Assembly (NCBI GenBank): GCA_022508565.1
Contig: JAFLUY010000001.1
Span: forward strand, 1 to 64,000
From: Erysipelotrichales bacterium
GTDB lineage: Bacteria > Bacillota_I > Bacilli_A > RF39 > UBA660
Direction: 5' to 3'
Length of the DNA stretch: 64,000 nucleotides
Below are positions 17,200-25,023 of this stretch, piece by piece (position 1 is the first letter of the stretch; each line of letters opens with the position of its first letter). The position numbers and the translations under genes were made by a program. Below the pieces are notes generated by a model. That model was not told where the DNA came from, did not search any database, and saw nothing but the letters and a program-made list of their open reading frames with translations.

Positions 17200-17898
17200 A
17201 TGCAAATAAAAGAAATATTTGAACATATTCCTTCAACTATTGCTTCTTTATTTTCATCTATTTACTGTGTAAGTAAAGATGATGATAAAGCATATTACAT
17301 TGAATATACCGGAAATGAGCTTAAAATTTTATCAGAAAACAAATATGATTATTTTAAAAATGAATTAAGTAAGTATAATAACTTAATTGAAGAAATTGAG
17401 AATAATTCTAGTGTAAAAAAAGTTGTTAATAATGAATTAATTGTTTATACAGAAACAAAAGATAAATATAAAATAGTTTTATTAAGTAAGTTAGTAGAAG
17501 ATGTTACTGATAATACTGATAAGCAAACTATTTTAATTGCCGATGATTCACCAATCATAACTAAGTTTTTCACTAAAACATTTGAAAATGATTTTAATGT
17601 ATTAGTTGCCGCAAATGGCGAAGAAGCAATTAAATTAATCAATGATAACTTAAATTCTAACTTAGTAGGTGCATTTATTGATTTAATGATGCCAGTAAAA
17701 AGTGGGTATGATGTATTAGAATATTTAAAAGAAAATAATTTATTTGAACAGCTACCTGTTTCAGTAATAAGTGGTGAAGATAGCCAAGATGGTATTCAAA
17801 AAGCAACATCATATGGAATTATTGATATGTTACAAAAGCCATTTGATGCTAATGCTGCTAGAGCTATAGTAAATAAAACAATACAACATAAAAAATAA
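17200..17898 (+). CDS. Response regulator: unknown N-terminal domain + C-terminal receiver
   Basis: A 232-residue protein. Residues 1-105 form an alpha/beta domain I do not recognise. Residues 110-232 are a receiver domain with the acidic pair in ADDSP (Asp115), the phosphorylated Asp161 in FIDLMMP, Ser in VISGED and Lys213 in LQKPF, so it should be phosphorylatable. There is no DNA-binding or enzymatic output domain after the receiver, and the domain order is inverted relative to usual regulators. The N-terminal domain must be the output or a docking module. It is coupled to the HPt gene. Confidence 0.85.
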   Translation: MQIKEIFEHIPSTIASLFSSIYCVSKDDDKAYYIEYTGNELKILSENKYDYFKNELSKYNNLIEEIENNSSVKKVVNNELIVYTETKDKYKIVLLSKLVEDVTDNTDKQTILIADDSPIITKFFTKTFENDFNVLVAANGEEAIKLINDNLNSNLVGAFIDLMMPVKSGYDVLEYLKENNLFEQLPVSVISGEDSQDGIQKATSYGIIDMLQKPFDANAARAIVNKTIQHKK

Positions 17899-17922
17899 GA
17901 CACAAATGTGTCTTTTTCTTTG
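17897..17922 (+). terminator. Terminator after HPt-receiver operon
   Basis: AAGACAC / GTGTCTT stem with a 4-nt loop and T run. Confidence 0.8.
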
Positions 17923-17951
17923 TCTAATTTTCACTAGTTTTGTCGAAGGCG

Positions 17952-17980
17952 TTGAAATATATTTTTAATATGTCTAATAT
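17952..17980 (+). promoter_or_regulatory. Toxin promoter, copy A
   Basis: TTGAAA (17952-17957), 17-nt spacer, TAATAT (17975-17980). The same arrangement (TTGAAA-17-TAGTAT) occurs in copy B. Predicted transcript start is near 17987, giving a leader of about 80 nt, unusually long for this genome. Confidence 0.7.
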
Positions 17981-18066
17981 ATTCACCCGAGGAGCGCGAA
18001 GATGCTTATCACTCTGACCTCAAGTTAATTATTCAAGGGGTTTTGGGAAGTAAAAGGAGTGATGTT

Positions 18067-18141
18067 ATGAGTAAGAACGAAATGTCCTTAGTGATATTTT
18101 TACTATTATTTATAATAATTTTTATCTTGTTTTATAAGTAA
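18067..18141 (+). CDS. Small hydrophobic peptide, probable type I toxin (24 aa)
   Basis: ATG at 18067 after a strong AAGGAGTGATGTT site opens a 24-codon frame with sequence MSKNEMSLVIF then a run of Leu/Ile/Phe and a final YK. A short polar head, a single membrane helix and a basic end are typical of type I toxins (BsrG/BsrE/TxpA and holin-like toxin families, which often begin M-S/T-x-x-x-x-L). Copy B encodes MSKNEMSLVIFLLLFIII identically for 18 residues and then diverges. The predicted action is insertion in the inner membrane when the antisense RNA is missing. Function is inferred from architecture. Confidence 0.7.
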   Translation: MSKNEMSLVIFLLLFIIIFILFYK

Positions 18142-18151
18142 TTATAAAATA

Positions 18152-18234
18152 AATAAAAAAGCATCTTTATTCATTTGAATAAGATGCATTAGACAACAGT
18201 GCTAAGCATTAACTTGAAATGTAACGCTTCTCAC
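18152..18234 (-). ncRNA. Antisense RNA (predicted antitoxin), copy A
   Basis: On the minus strand TTGAAT (18270-18265), an 18-nt spacer and TATAAT (18246-18241) form a promoter firing leftward. The predicted RNA starts near 18234. It forms a small 5' hairpin (AAATGT / ACATTT) and ends at the hairpin 18161-18187, which on this strand is followed by a T run. Length is about 80 nt. It runs into the 3' part of the toxin transcript, as in convergent type I systems (Fst/RNA II, BsrG/SR4). Confidence 0.65.
18161..18187 (-). terminator. Terminator of antisense RNA, copy A
   Basis: GCATCTT / AAGATGC plus ATTC / GAAT with one bulged base and an ATTT loop. T run only on the minus-strand side (18160-18151), so it should stop the antisense RNA but not efficiently the toxin mRNA. 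Confidence 0.7.
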
Positions 18235-18335
18235 ATTTACATTATACTATAATATACATTTATTATTCAATATATTGGATGAAAATACTAACTAAATTGA
18301 GTATTTTATGTTAATATATTGACGAGGTGATATTT

Positions 18336-19526
18336 ATGGGTAAAATCATAATTATCAAATATGGAGAACTAACAACAAAAAAAGATAATATAAACTTTTT
18401 TATAACAACTTTAAAAGATAATTTAAAAATGTCTTTGGAAAACTTTGATACAGAAATAAAATATGATAAAGGTCGTATGTTTATTTATGCGGATGAATCT
18501 GTTATTGAAAGTGTAATAGAAAAATTAAAAAAGACATTTGGAATTCATGAAATAAATATAGGTTATGAAATTGATGATACTGATATCGAAGTTGTTAAAT
18601 CATCTTTACTTGAGCTTATTAAAGATAAGACATTTGAAACATTTAAAGTAGTAACTAAAAGAAGTGATAAGACTTATCCAATAAATTCTATGGAAATATC
18701 ACGTATTTTAGGTGGCGTAGTCTTAAAAAATAAAGACAATGTTAAAGTAGATGTTCATAATCCAAAAACTATTATCAATGTTGAGATAAGATTAAATAAA
18801 GCTTATATCTATTTTGATAAGATTGAAGGTATTGGTGGATATCCTGTAGGAGTTGCCGGAAAAGGTCTACTTATGTTATCAGGAGGAATTGATTCACCAG
18901 TTGCCGGATATTTAGCATTAAAAAGAGGAGTTAGGATTGAAGCCTTATATTTTGAAAGCCCTCCACATACTAGTGAGGCAGCAAAGAATAAAGTAATATC
19001 GCTTGCACGTGAATTATCTAAATATTCTGGTTATGTTAAATTACATGTTGTTAATTTTACTAAAATTCAAGAATCTATTTTAAAAAATTGTCCTCATGAA
19101 TATTTAATTACTATTATGAGAAGAATGATGTATAGAATTTCTGAATCAGTAGCTAAAAGAAATAATTGTAAAATAATTATTAATGGAGAATCAATTGGTC
19201 AAGTTGCCAGTCAAACATTAACTAGTATGGCTTCTATTAATGAAGTTGTTAGTATGCCAGTTATAAGACCAGTGGCATGTTTAGATAAGATTGATATAAT
19301 AGATATTGCTAAGAAAATAGAAACTTATGAAATCTCTATTCAGCCATATGAAGATTGTTGTACAATTTTTGTACCAGATCATCCGGTTATTAATCCGGTT
19401 TCAGGCCTTTGTGTCGAATATGAAAAAATGTTTAATTATGAAGAGTTAATTCGTGAAGCAATTAAAACTATTGAAACTATTAAAATAGAAGATAAAATAA
19501 GCGAAGAATTTGAGAGTATATTATAA
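18336..19526 (+). CDS. thiI: tRNA 4-thiouridine synthase ThiI
   Basis: A 396-residue ThiI: N-terminal ferredoxin-like and THUMP domains (about 1-165), then the adenylating PP-loop domain with LLMLSGGIDSPVAGYL (about 175-190), the ESIGQVASQT block, and the C-terminal CCTIFVPDHP segment. It adenylates U8 of tRNA and inserts sulfur. There is no C-terminal rhodanese domain, as is usual in Firmicutes, so sulfur comes from a separate cysteine desulfurase. The usual nifS-type neighbour is absent. ATG at 18336 follows GAGGTGATATTT; the upstream in-frame GTG is part of that site. Confidence 0.95.
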   Translation: MGKIIIIKYGELTTKKDNINFFITTLKDNLKMSLENFDTEIKYDKGRMFIYADESVIESVIEKLKKTFGIHEINIGYEIDDTDIEVVKSSLLELIKDKTFETFKVVTKRSDKTYPINSMEISRILGGVVLKNKDNVKVDVHNPKTIINVEIRLNKAYIYFDKIEGIGGYPVGVAGKGLLMLSGGIDSPVAGYLALKRGVRIEALYFESPPHTSEAAKNKVISLARELSKYSGYVKLHVVNFTKIQESILKNCPHEYLITIMRRMMYRISESVAKRNNCKIIINGESIGQVASQTLTSMASINEVVSMPVIRPVACLDKIDIIDIAKKIETYEISIQPYEDCCTIFVPDHPVINPVSGLCVEYEKMFNYEELIREAIKTIETIKIEDKISEEFESIL

Positions 19527-19540
19527 GTAAACAAAACTTA

Positions 19541-19568
19541 AACATCTTGTTTTAAAGATGTTTTTTTT
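19541..19568 (+). terminator. Terminator after thiI
   Basis: AACATCTT / AAGATGTT stem followed by seven or more T. Confidence 0.85.
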
Positions 19569-19591
19569 ATATACTTATACTAGGTGATAAT

Positions 19592-20101
19592 ATGAATATT
19601 AAGGTGGTTATAGTTTGGTCATTTGCCATTGTTTTATTATTTGGTCTAGGTCTACTAGGTTATTTAAACCAAGACATACTTTTATTTAAAGATGAGCCAT
19701 ATGTACCAATAGTTGATGAAGGAACTTCATCAGTTACATGTACTAATATTAAAGATGCATATGAAAGTACTTATAGATTCTCGCTTAAAAATGATGTTAT
19801 AGATAGAATATCTATTATCTATAAAAACAAGGAAGAAAATATTGATGCTTATACATCAGCATCAAATATTAATCAAGCAATTACATCAGAAAAACTTAAT
19901 GGTTTGAGTGCTTTAATGAGTGGAGGAACATCTGATTTTTCATTAACAGTAATAGTAAACCCAAGTGACTATAATAAAGCACGTGTTGAAGAAATGACAG
20001 AGGATTATAGTCGCATTCTCATGGTAATTGATTCAATTACTGATCTTGATTCATATAAACAAGCAATAAATCAAGATGGGAATACTTACACTTGCGAATA
20101 A
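19592..20101 (+). CDS. Membrane-anchored extracytoplasmic protein, unknown
   Basis: A 169-residue protein with one N-terminal membrane helix (residues 4-26) and an extracytoplasmic domain of about 140 residues bounded by two Cys (VTCTN near residue 50 and YTCE at the end) that could form a disulfide. No lipobox and no recognised family. The AGGTGATAAT site supports the start. The coding sequence ends at the -35 element of the sigma-G-like promoter of the next small gene. Confidence 0.65.
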   Translation: MNIKVVIVWSFAIVLLFGLGLLGYLNQDILLFKDEPYVPIVDEGTSSVTCTNIKDAYESTYRFSLKNDVIDRISIIYKNKEENIDAYTSASNINQAITSEKLNGLSALMSGGTSDFSLTVIVNPSDYNKARVEEMTEDYSRILMVIDSITDLDSYKQAINQDGNTYTCE

Positions 20102-20124
20102 AACGATTAATACTACCCATAATA
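20096..20124 (+). promoter_or_regulatory. Sigma-G-like promoter before 56-aa gene
   Basis: GAATA (20096-20100), 17-nt spacer, CATAATA (20118-20124). It matches the GHATR / CATWHTA forespore consensus fully. The -10 overlaps a CCAT-N7-ATGG dyad shared with two other sites in this window. Confidence 0.6.
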
Positions 20125-20139
20125 TAAATGGGTGATATT

Positions 20140-20310
20140 ATGTTTGAAAAAACAAGTGATATTAAAGATAAAAGTGAATACCAGAAAATTGTAAGTGATT
20201 ACAACAATAATTATGGTTTTAACTTTGGTATTAATACAATTACAAATAAAATACTCAAAGATAAATTTGACAATATTGGCAATAAAGAGTTAAGTATTAA
20301 AAAAAGATAA
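20140..20310 (+). CDS. Small protein (56 aa), possible sporulation gene
   Basis: ATG at 20140 after GGGTGATATT; an in-frame ATG at 20128 overlaps that site and is less likely. The 56-residue product is hydrophilic, rich in Asn, Lys, Asp and Ile, with no membrane helix. I cannot place it in a family, and it lacks clear small acid-soluble spore protein motifs. Its promoter matches the forespore sigma-G consensus, so expression late in sporulation is the best guess. Confidence 0.6.
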   Translation: MFEKTSDIKDKSEYQKIVSDYNNNYGFNFGINTITNKILKDKFDNIGNKELSIKKR

Positions 20311-20326
20311 ATGATATCTTTTTTTT
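20301..20326 (+). terminator. Terminator
   Basis: AAAAAGATA / TATCTTTTT stem with T run, spanning the stop codon of the 56-residue gene. Confidence 0.75.
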
Positions 20327-20369
20327 ATGTGTTTATTTTGTTATAATACCTTTGAAAGGGTGAAAATTT

Positions 20370-21569
20370 ATGAAAATATTAACAGTTAACGCTGGTAGTT
20401 CATCATTAAAATTTAATTGTATTGAACTTCCAAGTCAAGAAGAATTAATCAGTGGATATTTTGAGAAAATAGGAATGGATGGAAGTTTCTATAGCATCAA
20501 AATGAATGGAGAAAAAGTTAAAAAACAAGCTGAGTTAAAAGATCATACTGATGCAGTATCTTATTTAAAGCAAGAATTACTTGATAATAATATAGTTGTA
20601 TCTCTTGATGAAATTGATGGTGTAGGTCATCGTTTAGTACATGGAGGAGACAAATTTAAAGATTCTGTATTACTAACTGATGAAGTAATAAAAGAGTGTG
20701 AAAAATTTAATGATTTAGCACCACTTCATAATCCTGCAATGATTAAATGTATTGAAGCATTTAAAAGTGCACTTCCAGAAACTCCAATGGTAGGTGTATT
20801 TGATACTTCATTCCATCAAACAATTCCAGAAATCAATTATTTATACTCAGTACCTTATTCATGGTATAAAGATTTTGGAATTAGAAAATATGGTTTCCAT
20901 GGAACTAGTCATAAATATATAACTAAGACTATGAAAGAACTATTAGGTAAAGATAGCATTAATATTATTAACTGCCATATTGGTAGTGGAAGTAGTATTT
21001 GTTGTATTAAAGATAGTAAAAGTGTTGATACAACTATGGGATTCAGTCCAAATGCTGGATTAATCATGGGAACTCGTTCAGGTGATATTGATTATTCAGT
21101 TATCCCATTCTATATGAGTAAAACTGGTAAGTCTATTACTGAAGTTGATAATATTTTAAATAAAGAAAGTGGACTTTTAGGTATAAGCGAAAAGTATTCA
21201 GATCATCGTGATATTGAAGACGCTATGGCTGAAGGAGACGAAAAGTGTATTTTAGCTAATGATATGTGCGTTAAAAGAGTAGTTGATTATATTACTAAAT
21301 ATTATGTAGAATTAGAAGGAAATGTTGATGCTATCGTATTCACAGCTGGATTAGGAGAAAACGCTCGTGAATTTAGGGAGAGTATTATTAATAAATTAAA
21401 CTGCTTAGGAATCAAAATAGATGCAGAGGTAAACATGGGTATTGCTTCTTATAAAGATATTCATGAAGGAAAAATATCGGCTGCTGATTCTAAAGTTCCA
21501 GTTTATGTAATTCCTACAAACGAAGAATTAATGATTGCTTTAGATACATTTGAAATAATTAATAATTAA
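20370..21569 (+). CDS. ackA: Acetate kinase
   Basis: A 399-residue acetate kinase. It begins MKILTVNAGSSSLKFN (the N-terminal phosphate-binding strand of the ASKHA fold) and contains GHRLVHGG, VFDTSFHQT, RKYGFHGTSHKY, NCHIGSGSS, MGTRSGDID and FTAGLGENA. It makes ATP and acetate from acetyl phosphate. The 3' end is 22 bases from the nrnA start with no terminator between, so the two are probably co-transcribed. A TATAAT box lies at 20341 and the leader is short. Confidence 0.97.
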   Translation: MKILTVNAGSSSLKFNCIELPSQEELISGYFEKIGMDGSFYSIKMNGEKVKKQAELKDHTDAVSYLKQELLDNNIVVSLDEIDGVGHRLVHGGDKFKDSVLLTDEVIKECEKFNDLAPLHNPAMIKCIEAFKSALPETPMVGVFDTSFHQTIPEINYLYSVPYSWYKDFGIRKYGFHGTSHKYITKTMKELLGKDSINIINCHIGSGSSICCIKDSKSVDTTMGFSPNAGLIMGTRSGDIDYSVIPFYMSKTGKSITEVDNILNKESGLLGISEKYSDHRDIEDAMAEGDEKCILANDMCVKRVVDYITKYYVELEGNVDAIVFTAGLGENAREFRESIINKLNCLGIKIDAEVNMGIASYKDIHEGKISAADSKVPVYVIPTNEELMIALDTFEIINN

Positions 21570-21591
21570 AGAATAGTTGGGTAGTGATATC

Positions 21592-22539
21592 TTGTCAAAT
21601 TCAATATATAAACAAATATTAAAGAAAATTAAAGAGTATGATGAAATAGTTATTGCACGTCATATTGGACCAGATCCAGATGCAATAGCTTCTGAAGTGG
21701 CGCTAAGAGAAATCATAAAATATAATTATCCTGAAAAGAAAGTTTTTGCTGTTGGTACATCTGTATCACGTTTTAAACATATTGGTTCTTTGGATAAAAT
21801 TGATGAGTCAATTCTTGCACATGCTCTTTTAATAATTCTAGATGTTCCGAAATTCGATAGAGTTGATTCGGCATATAAACCAAGATATGATTACACAATT
21901 AAAATAGATCATCATCCATGCGATGAAGTAGTATGTGATTTAGAACTTGTTGATACTGAATCTTCAAGTACATGTCAACTAATTACTGAACTAATTTATA
22001 ATACAAAACTAAAAATCAATAAAGATATAGCAGCAACTTTATATTTAGGAGTAGTAGCTGATTCAGATCGTTTCTTATTAAGTTATACAACTCCTAGAAC
22101 TTTAGAATTATGTGCAAAACTTTTAAATGATTATAAGTTTGATTTAATGCCTCTATATGATAATTTATATGAAAGAGGAATAAACGAAAGAAAATTCGAA
22201 GCTTATATTATAAATAATTTAACTATAACTGAAAATGGTTTTGGATACATAAAAGTAACAAATGAAATAATTAAAGAATATGGAGTTGATTCATCAACTG
22301 CTTCTAATATGGTTAATAATTTAAACTTTATTAAAGAACTTAAAGTTTGGGCTTTCTCATCATATGATGAAAAATCAGAACTATTTAAAATCAATATTAG
22401 AAGTCGTGGTATTGTTATTAATGAAATTGCTGAAAGGTTCAATGGTGGAGGGCATAAATTTGCATCAGGCGCAAGACTAAAGACGGAAAGTGATGTTGAC
22501 GCATTGTTTAAAACATTAGATGATGCTTGTAAAGAATAA
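21592..22539 (+). CDS. nrnA: Oligoribonuclease / pAp phosphatase NrnA (DHH-DHHA1)
   Basis: A 315-residue DHH-family enzyme. Motifs are HIGPDPDAIASE near the N-terminus, KIDHHPCDE (DHH), VVADSDRFL, and GGGHKFASGARL in the DHHA1 domain. NrnA degrades nano-RNAs 2-4 nt long and dephosphorylates pAp. TTG at 21592 is taken as the start because GTAGTGATATC lies directly upstream as at other genes here; no ATG is nearby. A rare start codon may lower translation. Confidence 0.9.
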   Translation: MSNSIYKQILKKIKEYDEIVIARHIGPDPDAIASEVALREIIKYNYPEKKVFAVGTSVSRFKHIGSLDKIDESILAHALLIILDVPKFDRVDSAYKPRYDYTIKIDHHPCDEVVCDLELVDTESSSTCQLITELIYNTKLKINKDIAATLYLGVVADSDRFLLSYTTPRTLELCAKLLNDYKFDLMPLYDNLYERGINERKFEAYIINNLTITENGFGYIKVTNEIIKEYGVDSSTASNMVNNLNFIKELKVWAFSSYDEKSELFKINIRSRGIVINEIAERFNGGGHKFASGARLKTESDVDALFKTLDDACKE

Positions 22540-22543
22540 AGAT

Positions 22544-22573
22544 AAGGAATTAGATTTAATCTAATTCCTTTTA
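22544..22573 (+). terminator. Terminator after nrnA
   Basis: AAGGAATTAGAT / ATCTAATTCCTT 12-bp stem, 3-nt loop, short T run. Confidence 0.85.
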
Positions 22574-22625
22574 TTATTTAATGAAAAAATAGTTTTTTTT
22601 TAGTATAATGTAAGTAGGTGATAAA

Positions 22626-23561
22626 ATGAAAAACTTAAGAGTAGTTTTTATGGGTACTCCAGATTTTGCTGTACCAGTATTAAAAAAATTAATTGAGTGT
22701 ACTAATGTTGTTTTAGTTGTTAGTCAACCTGATGCAATCACAGGAAGAAAAAAAGTCTTAACTAAAAGCCCAGTTAAGGTAGTTGCAGAAGAAAATAATA
22801 TTGAAGTTTTCACACCGGAAAAATTAAGAAATGAATATGAATATGTAATAAATGCAAAACCAGATATTATTATCACTTGTGCTTATGGACAAATTGTTCC
22901 GGCTTCTATTCTTGATTATCCTAAATTTGGTTGTATAAATGTTCATGCATCAATCTTACCTAAATATCGCGGCGCTTCTCCAATAAGTGAAGCTATTAAA
23001 AACGGTGAAGAAAAAACTGGTATAACAATCATGTATATGGATGAAGGAATTGATACTGGTAATATTATTGCATCAAAAGAAATGCCAATAGAAGAAACAG
23101 ATACGCTTGGAACTTTATCTCAAAAGTTAAGTGTTCTAGGTGCTAAAACTTTAATTGAGACATTACCAAACATTATAGAAGGTAAAAATGCTAGTATTAA
23201 ACAAGATGAAGAATTAGCTACATATGTTAAAATGTTAAAAAGAAGCGATGAGAGAATAGACTTTAACAAAACCAGAAAAGAAGTTTATAATTTTATTCGT
23301 AGCTTAAATCCAGCACCATCAGCAAATGCCATCATTAATGGAGAAGAATGGAAGATTCTTGAATCTCGTGTTGGAGAAGAAAAAAATGTTGAAGTAGGAG
23401 TTATTACGTCTGTTAATAAAGATAGCTTTGCTATTGGATGTAAGGACGGAGAAATCTTAATAACAAGAGTCAAAATGGCCGGTAAAAAAGAAATGTTAGT
23501 TCGTGATTTATTTAATGGCTATGATAAGAATAAATTACTGAATCAAAAAGCAGGTGATTAA
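22626..23561 (+). CDS. fmt: Methionyl-tRNA formyltransferase
   Basis: A 311-residue Fmt with a Rossmann-like formyltransferase domain: MGTPDFAVPVL at the N-terminus, and NVHASILPKYRGASPISEAI with the catalytic Asn and His, followed by TGITIMYMDEGIDTGNI. The C-terminal OB-like tRNA-binding domain starts near residue 205. It formylates initiator Met-tRNA. The usual partner def (deformylase) is not adjacent. The next gene begins right after its stop. Confidence 0.96.
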   Translation: MKNLRVVFMGTPDFAVPVLKKLIECTNVVLVVSQPDAITGRKKVLTKSPVKVVAEENNIEVFTPEKLRNEYEYVINAKPDIIITCAYGQIVPASILDYPKFGCINVHASILPKYRGASPISEAIKNGEEKTGITIMYMDEGIDTGNIIASKEMPIEETDTLGTLSQKLSVLGAKTLIETLPNIIEGKNASIKQDEELATYVKMLKRSDERIDFNKTRKEVYNFIRSLNPAPSANAIINGEEWKILESRVGEEKNVEVGVITSVNKDSFAIGCKDGEILITRVKMAGKKEMLVRDLFNGYDKNKLLNQKAGD

Positions 23562-24215
23562 ATGAAGAGAAAAAATGAAGAAGTAGAAAATGAAAAAGTA
23601 AAGGTAAGTAAAATAAAACTTCTAAGAATGAACTATAAAGAAAATCCTGCTTTTAGAGCATTAGTAAAATTACTATTATACTTTATTTTCTTTGCTGTCA
23701 TTATTTCGGTTGTTGCGTTTAATGATATACCTTCAGAAAGTAATTTGAAAGATACTACCAAAAATCCAGCTGAAGAAGTAGTAGAACCAAAAAATTATAA
23801 AGATATGTTAAATGAAACAGTGCTTAATAATAATTTTTTTAAATATGAAATAAATATTAATGGAGAAATTAAAATACTAGAATATACAATTTTAAATAAT
23901 AATTTTAATGGCACTTTAGAAACAAGCAATGGAGTTACTAAATTTGAGTTTAAAGATAATAACTTCTATGAAATAAGATTTAACGAAGAAATACAAAATA
24001 ATGAATTGTTTAATGGATTAAATCTAGAATACATAAATATCTATTCATTAATATCATTGGTTTCAAACAGTAAAGCATTAAAAATGATAAATGATGATAA
24101 AACAGTTTATAATTATACAATTGATGCATCAATTATAAGTGTAACAACTAACGAAGAAAAAATAGAAAAAATAGAAATAACTGAAGAAAATAGTATATAT
24201 TCTATATTAGTTTAA
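23562..24215 (+). CDS. Single-span membrane protein of unknown function
   Basis: A 217-residue protein with a basic cytoplasmic N-terminus (about 1-35), one membrane helix (about 36-56) and an extracytoplasmic domain rich in Asn, Ile and Glu. No family is recognised. Its ATG follows the fmt stop directly, and it is 16 bases from the phosphatidyltransferase gene, so the three are one operon. It may act in envelope work, by position only. Confidence 0.7.
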   Translation: MKRKNEEVENEKVKVSKIKLLRMNYKENPAFRALVKLLLYFIFFAVIISVVAFNDIPSESNLKDTTKNPAEEVVEPKNYKDMLNETVLNNNFFKYEININGEIKILEYTILNNNFNGTLETSNGVTKFEFKDNNFYEIRFNEEIQNNELFNGLNLEYINIYSLISLVSNSKALKMINDDKTVYNYTIDASIISVTTNEEKIEKIEITEENSIYSILV

Positions 24216-24231
24216 CTATAGGAGGATGAGC

Positions 24232-24924
24232 ATGAAAAAGTTCGTTAATGCACTAACAATTAGTAGATTACTTGCAACGTTTATAATGCCAGTTCTTTGG
24301 TTTCATATAAATCCAATTTATTTAATTATTCTTGTCTCTTTAATATTATTAACAGACTTCTTTGATGGATTTTTAGCAAGAACGTTTCATGTTCAAAGCT
24401 TATTTGGAATGATTATGGATGTTGTAGCTGATAAAGCTTTTGGAATAATGATAGTTTTAATATTATCTGGAATAAATCCAATATTTTATATTCCATTATG
24501 TCTAGAAATCTTAATCGCGCTTATTAATTTAACTGCAGCTATCCTTGGAGCTAGAACAAAATCATCATTCTTAGGAAGAACCAAGATGTGGTTCTTAGGA
24601 ATATCTATCTTCTTTGGAATACTTGCAATTTTCAAAAGTGAAATACTAGGTTTTATCCATGTTGAAATTATTTTAGATTTCTTAAATTACTTAGTTATAA
24701 ATATTGATAGTATTTTATTTGGATCTGTATTCTTAACAGCTGGTACTGAATTTATGGTTGCTATAGATTATCTAAGACGTATTTTAAAAGAATTAAAAAC
24801 TAAAAAAGAAAAAGTTAACTATAAATTAAAACCAAAAGATGAACTGATGATTGCTTTGTTTGATACAAAACATTATACAGAGCATAAATATGAACCTATA
24901 TCAAATCATATATTTACAAAATAA
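24232..24924 (+). CDS. CDP-alcohol phosphatidyltransferase (PgsA-like)
   Basis: A 230-residue polytopic protein with the full CDP-alcohol signature DG-x2-AR-x8-G-x3-D-x3-D, running from DGFLAR to the final Asp of MDVVAD (about residues 45-67). It joins CDP-diacylglycerol to an alcohol. In Gram-positives the commonest product is phosphatidylglycerophosphate (PgsA), but the C-terminal cytoplasmic tail of about 50 residues is longer than in typical PgsA, so another alcohol is possible. ATG at 24232 follows AGGAGG at proper distance; the ATG at 24226 touches the site. Confidence 0.85.
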   Translation: MKKFVNALTISRLLATFIMPVLWFHINPIYLIILVSLILLTDFFDGFLARTFHVQSLFGMIMDVVADKAFGIMIVLILSGINPIFYIPLCLEILIALINLTAAILGARTKSSFLGRTKMWFLGISIFFGILAIFKSEILGFIHVEIILDFLNYLVINIDSILFGSVFLTAGTEFMVAIDYLRRILKELKTKKEKVNYKLKPKDELMIALFDTKHYTEHKYEPISNHIFTK

Positions 24925-24934
24925 ATATTTACCC

Positions 24935-24963
24935 TTTACATGGTTAATTATCTTTGTTATACT
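24935..24963 (+). promoter_or_regulatory. Sigma-A promoter of the rimP-nusA-infB operon
   Basis: TTTACA (24935-24940), 17-nt spacer, TATACT (24958-24963). Start is expected near 24970, leaving a ~54-nt leader that contains a terminator-like hairpin. Confidence 0.8.
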
Positions 24964-24978
24964 TTATTTAGCAGATTT

Positions 24979-25005
24979 AAGTGGGCAGAAATTCCCACTT
25001 TTGTT
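24979..25005 (+). terminator. Leader hairpin (attenuator) of rimP-nusA operon
   Basis: AAGTGGG / CCCACTT stem with an 8-nt loop followed by TTTGTTATTG. It sits between the promoter and the rimP ribosome binding site, so it would attenuate the operon rather than end the previous one. Autoregulation by NusA, which acts on such hairpins, is a natural hypothesis. Confidence 0.6.
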
Positions 25006-25023
25006 ATTGTTTAGGAGGAATTT

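Larger units (their letters stand above)
17939..18250 (+). repeat. Type I toxin-antitoxin-like locus, copy A (paralogous to 48231-48540)
   Basis: About 300 bases that align end to end with 48231-48540. The + strand promoter, 5' leader, 24-residue hydrophobic ORF, terminator hairpin, 3' element and opposing promoter occur in the same order. The hairpin loop, the first 18 codons of the ORF and the TCACATTTACATTATA end are the best-conserved parts. The block lies in an intergenic space bounded by a terminator and the thiI promoter. I see no target-site duplications or transposase, so copies look like duplicated loci rather than a transposon. Confidence 0.75.

Noticed and set aside
17939-18250. 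Interpretation of the paired repeats at 17939 and 48231 as MITEs or IS ends
   Set aside because: No terminal inverted repeats or target duplications were seen, and the copies preserve an ORF, two promoters and a terminator with synonymous changes, which fits functional loci better.
24935-25023. Riboswitch before rimP
   Set aside because: The leader is only about 54 nt with one hairpin; no conserved aptamer pattern is visible.
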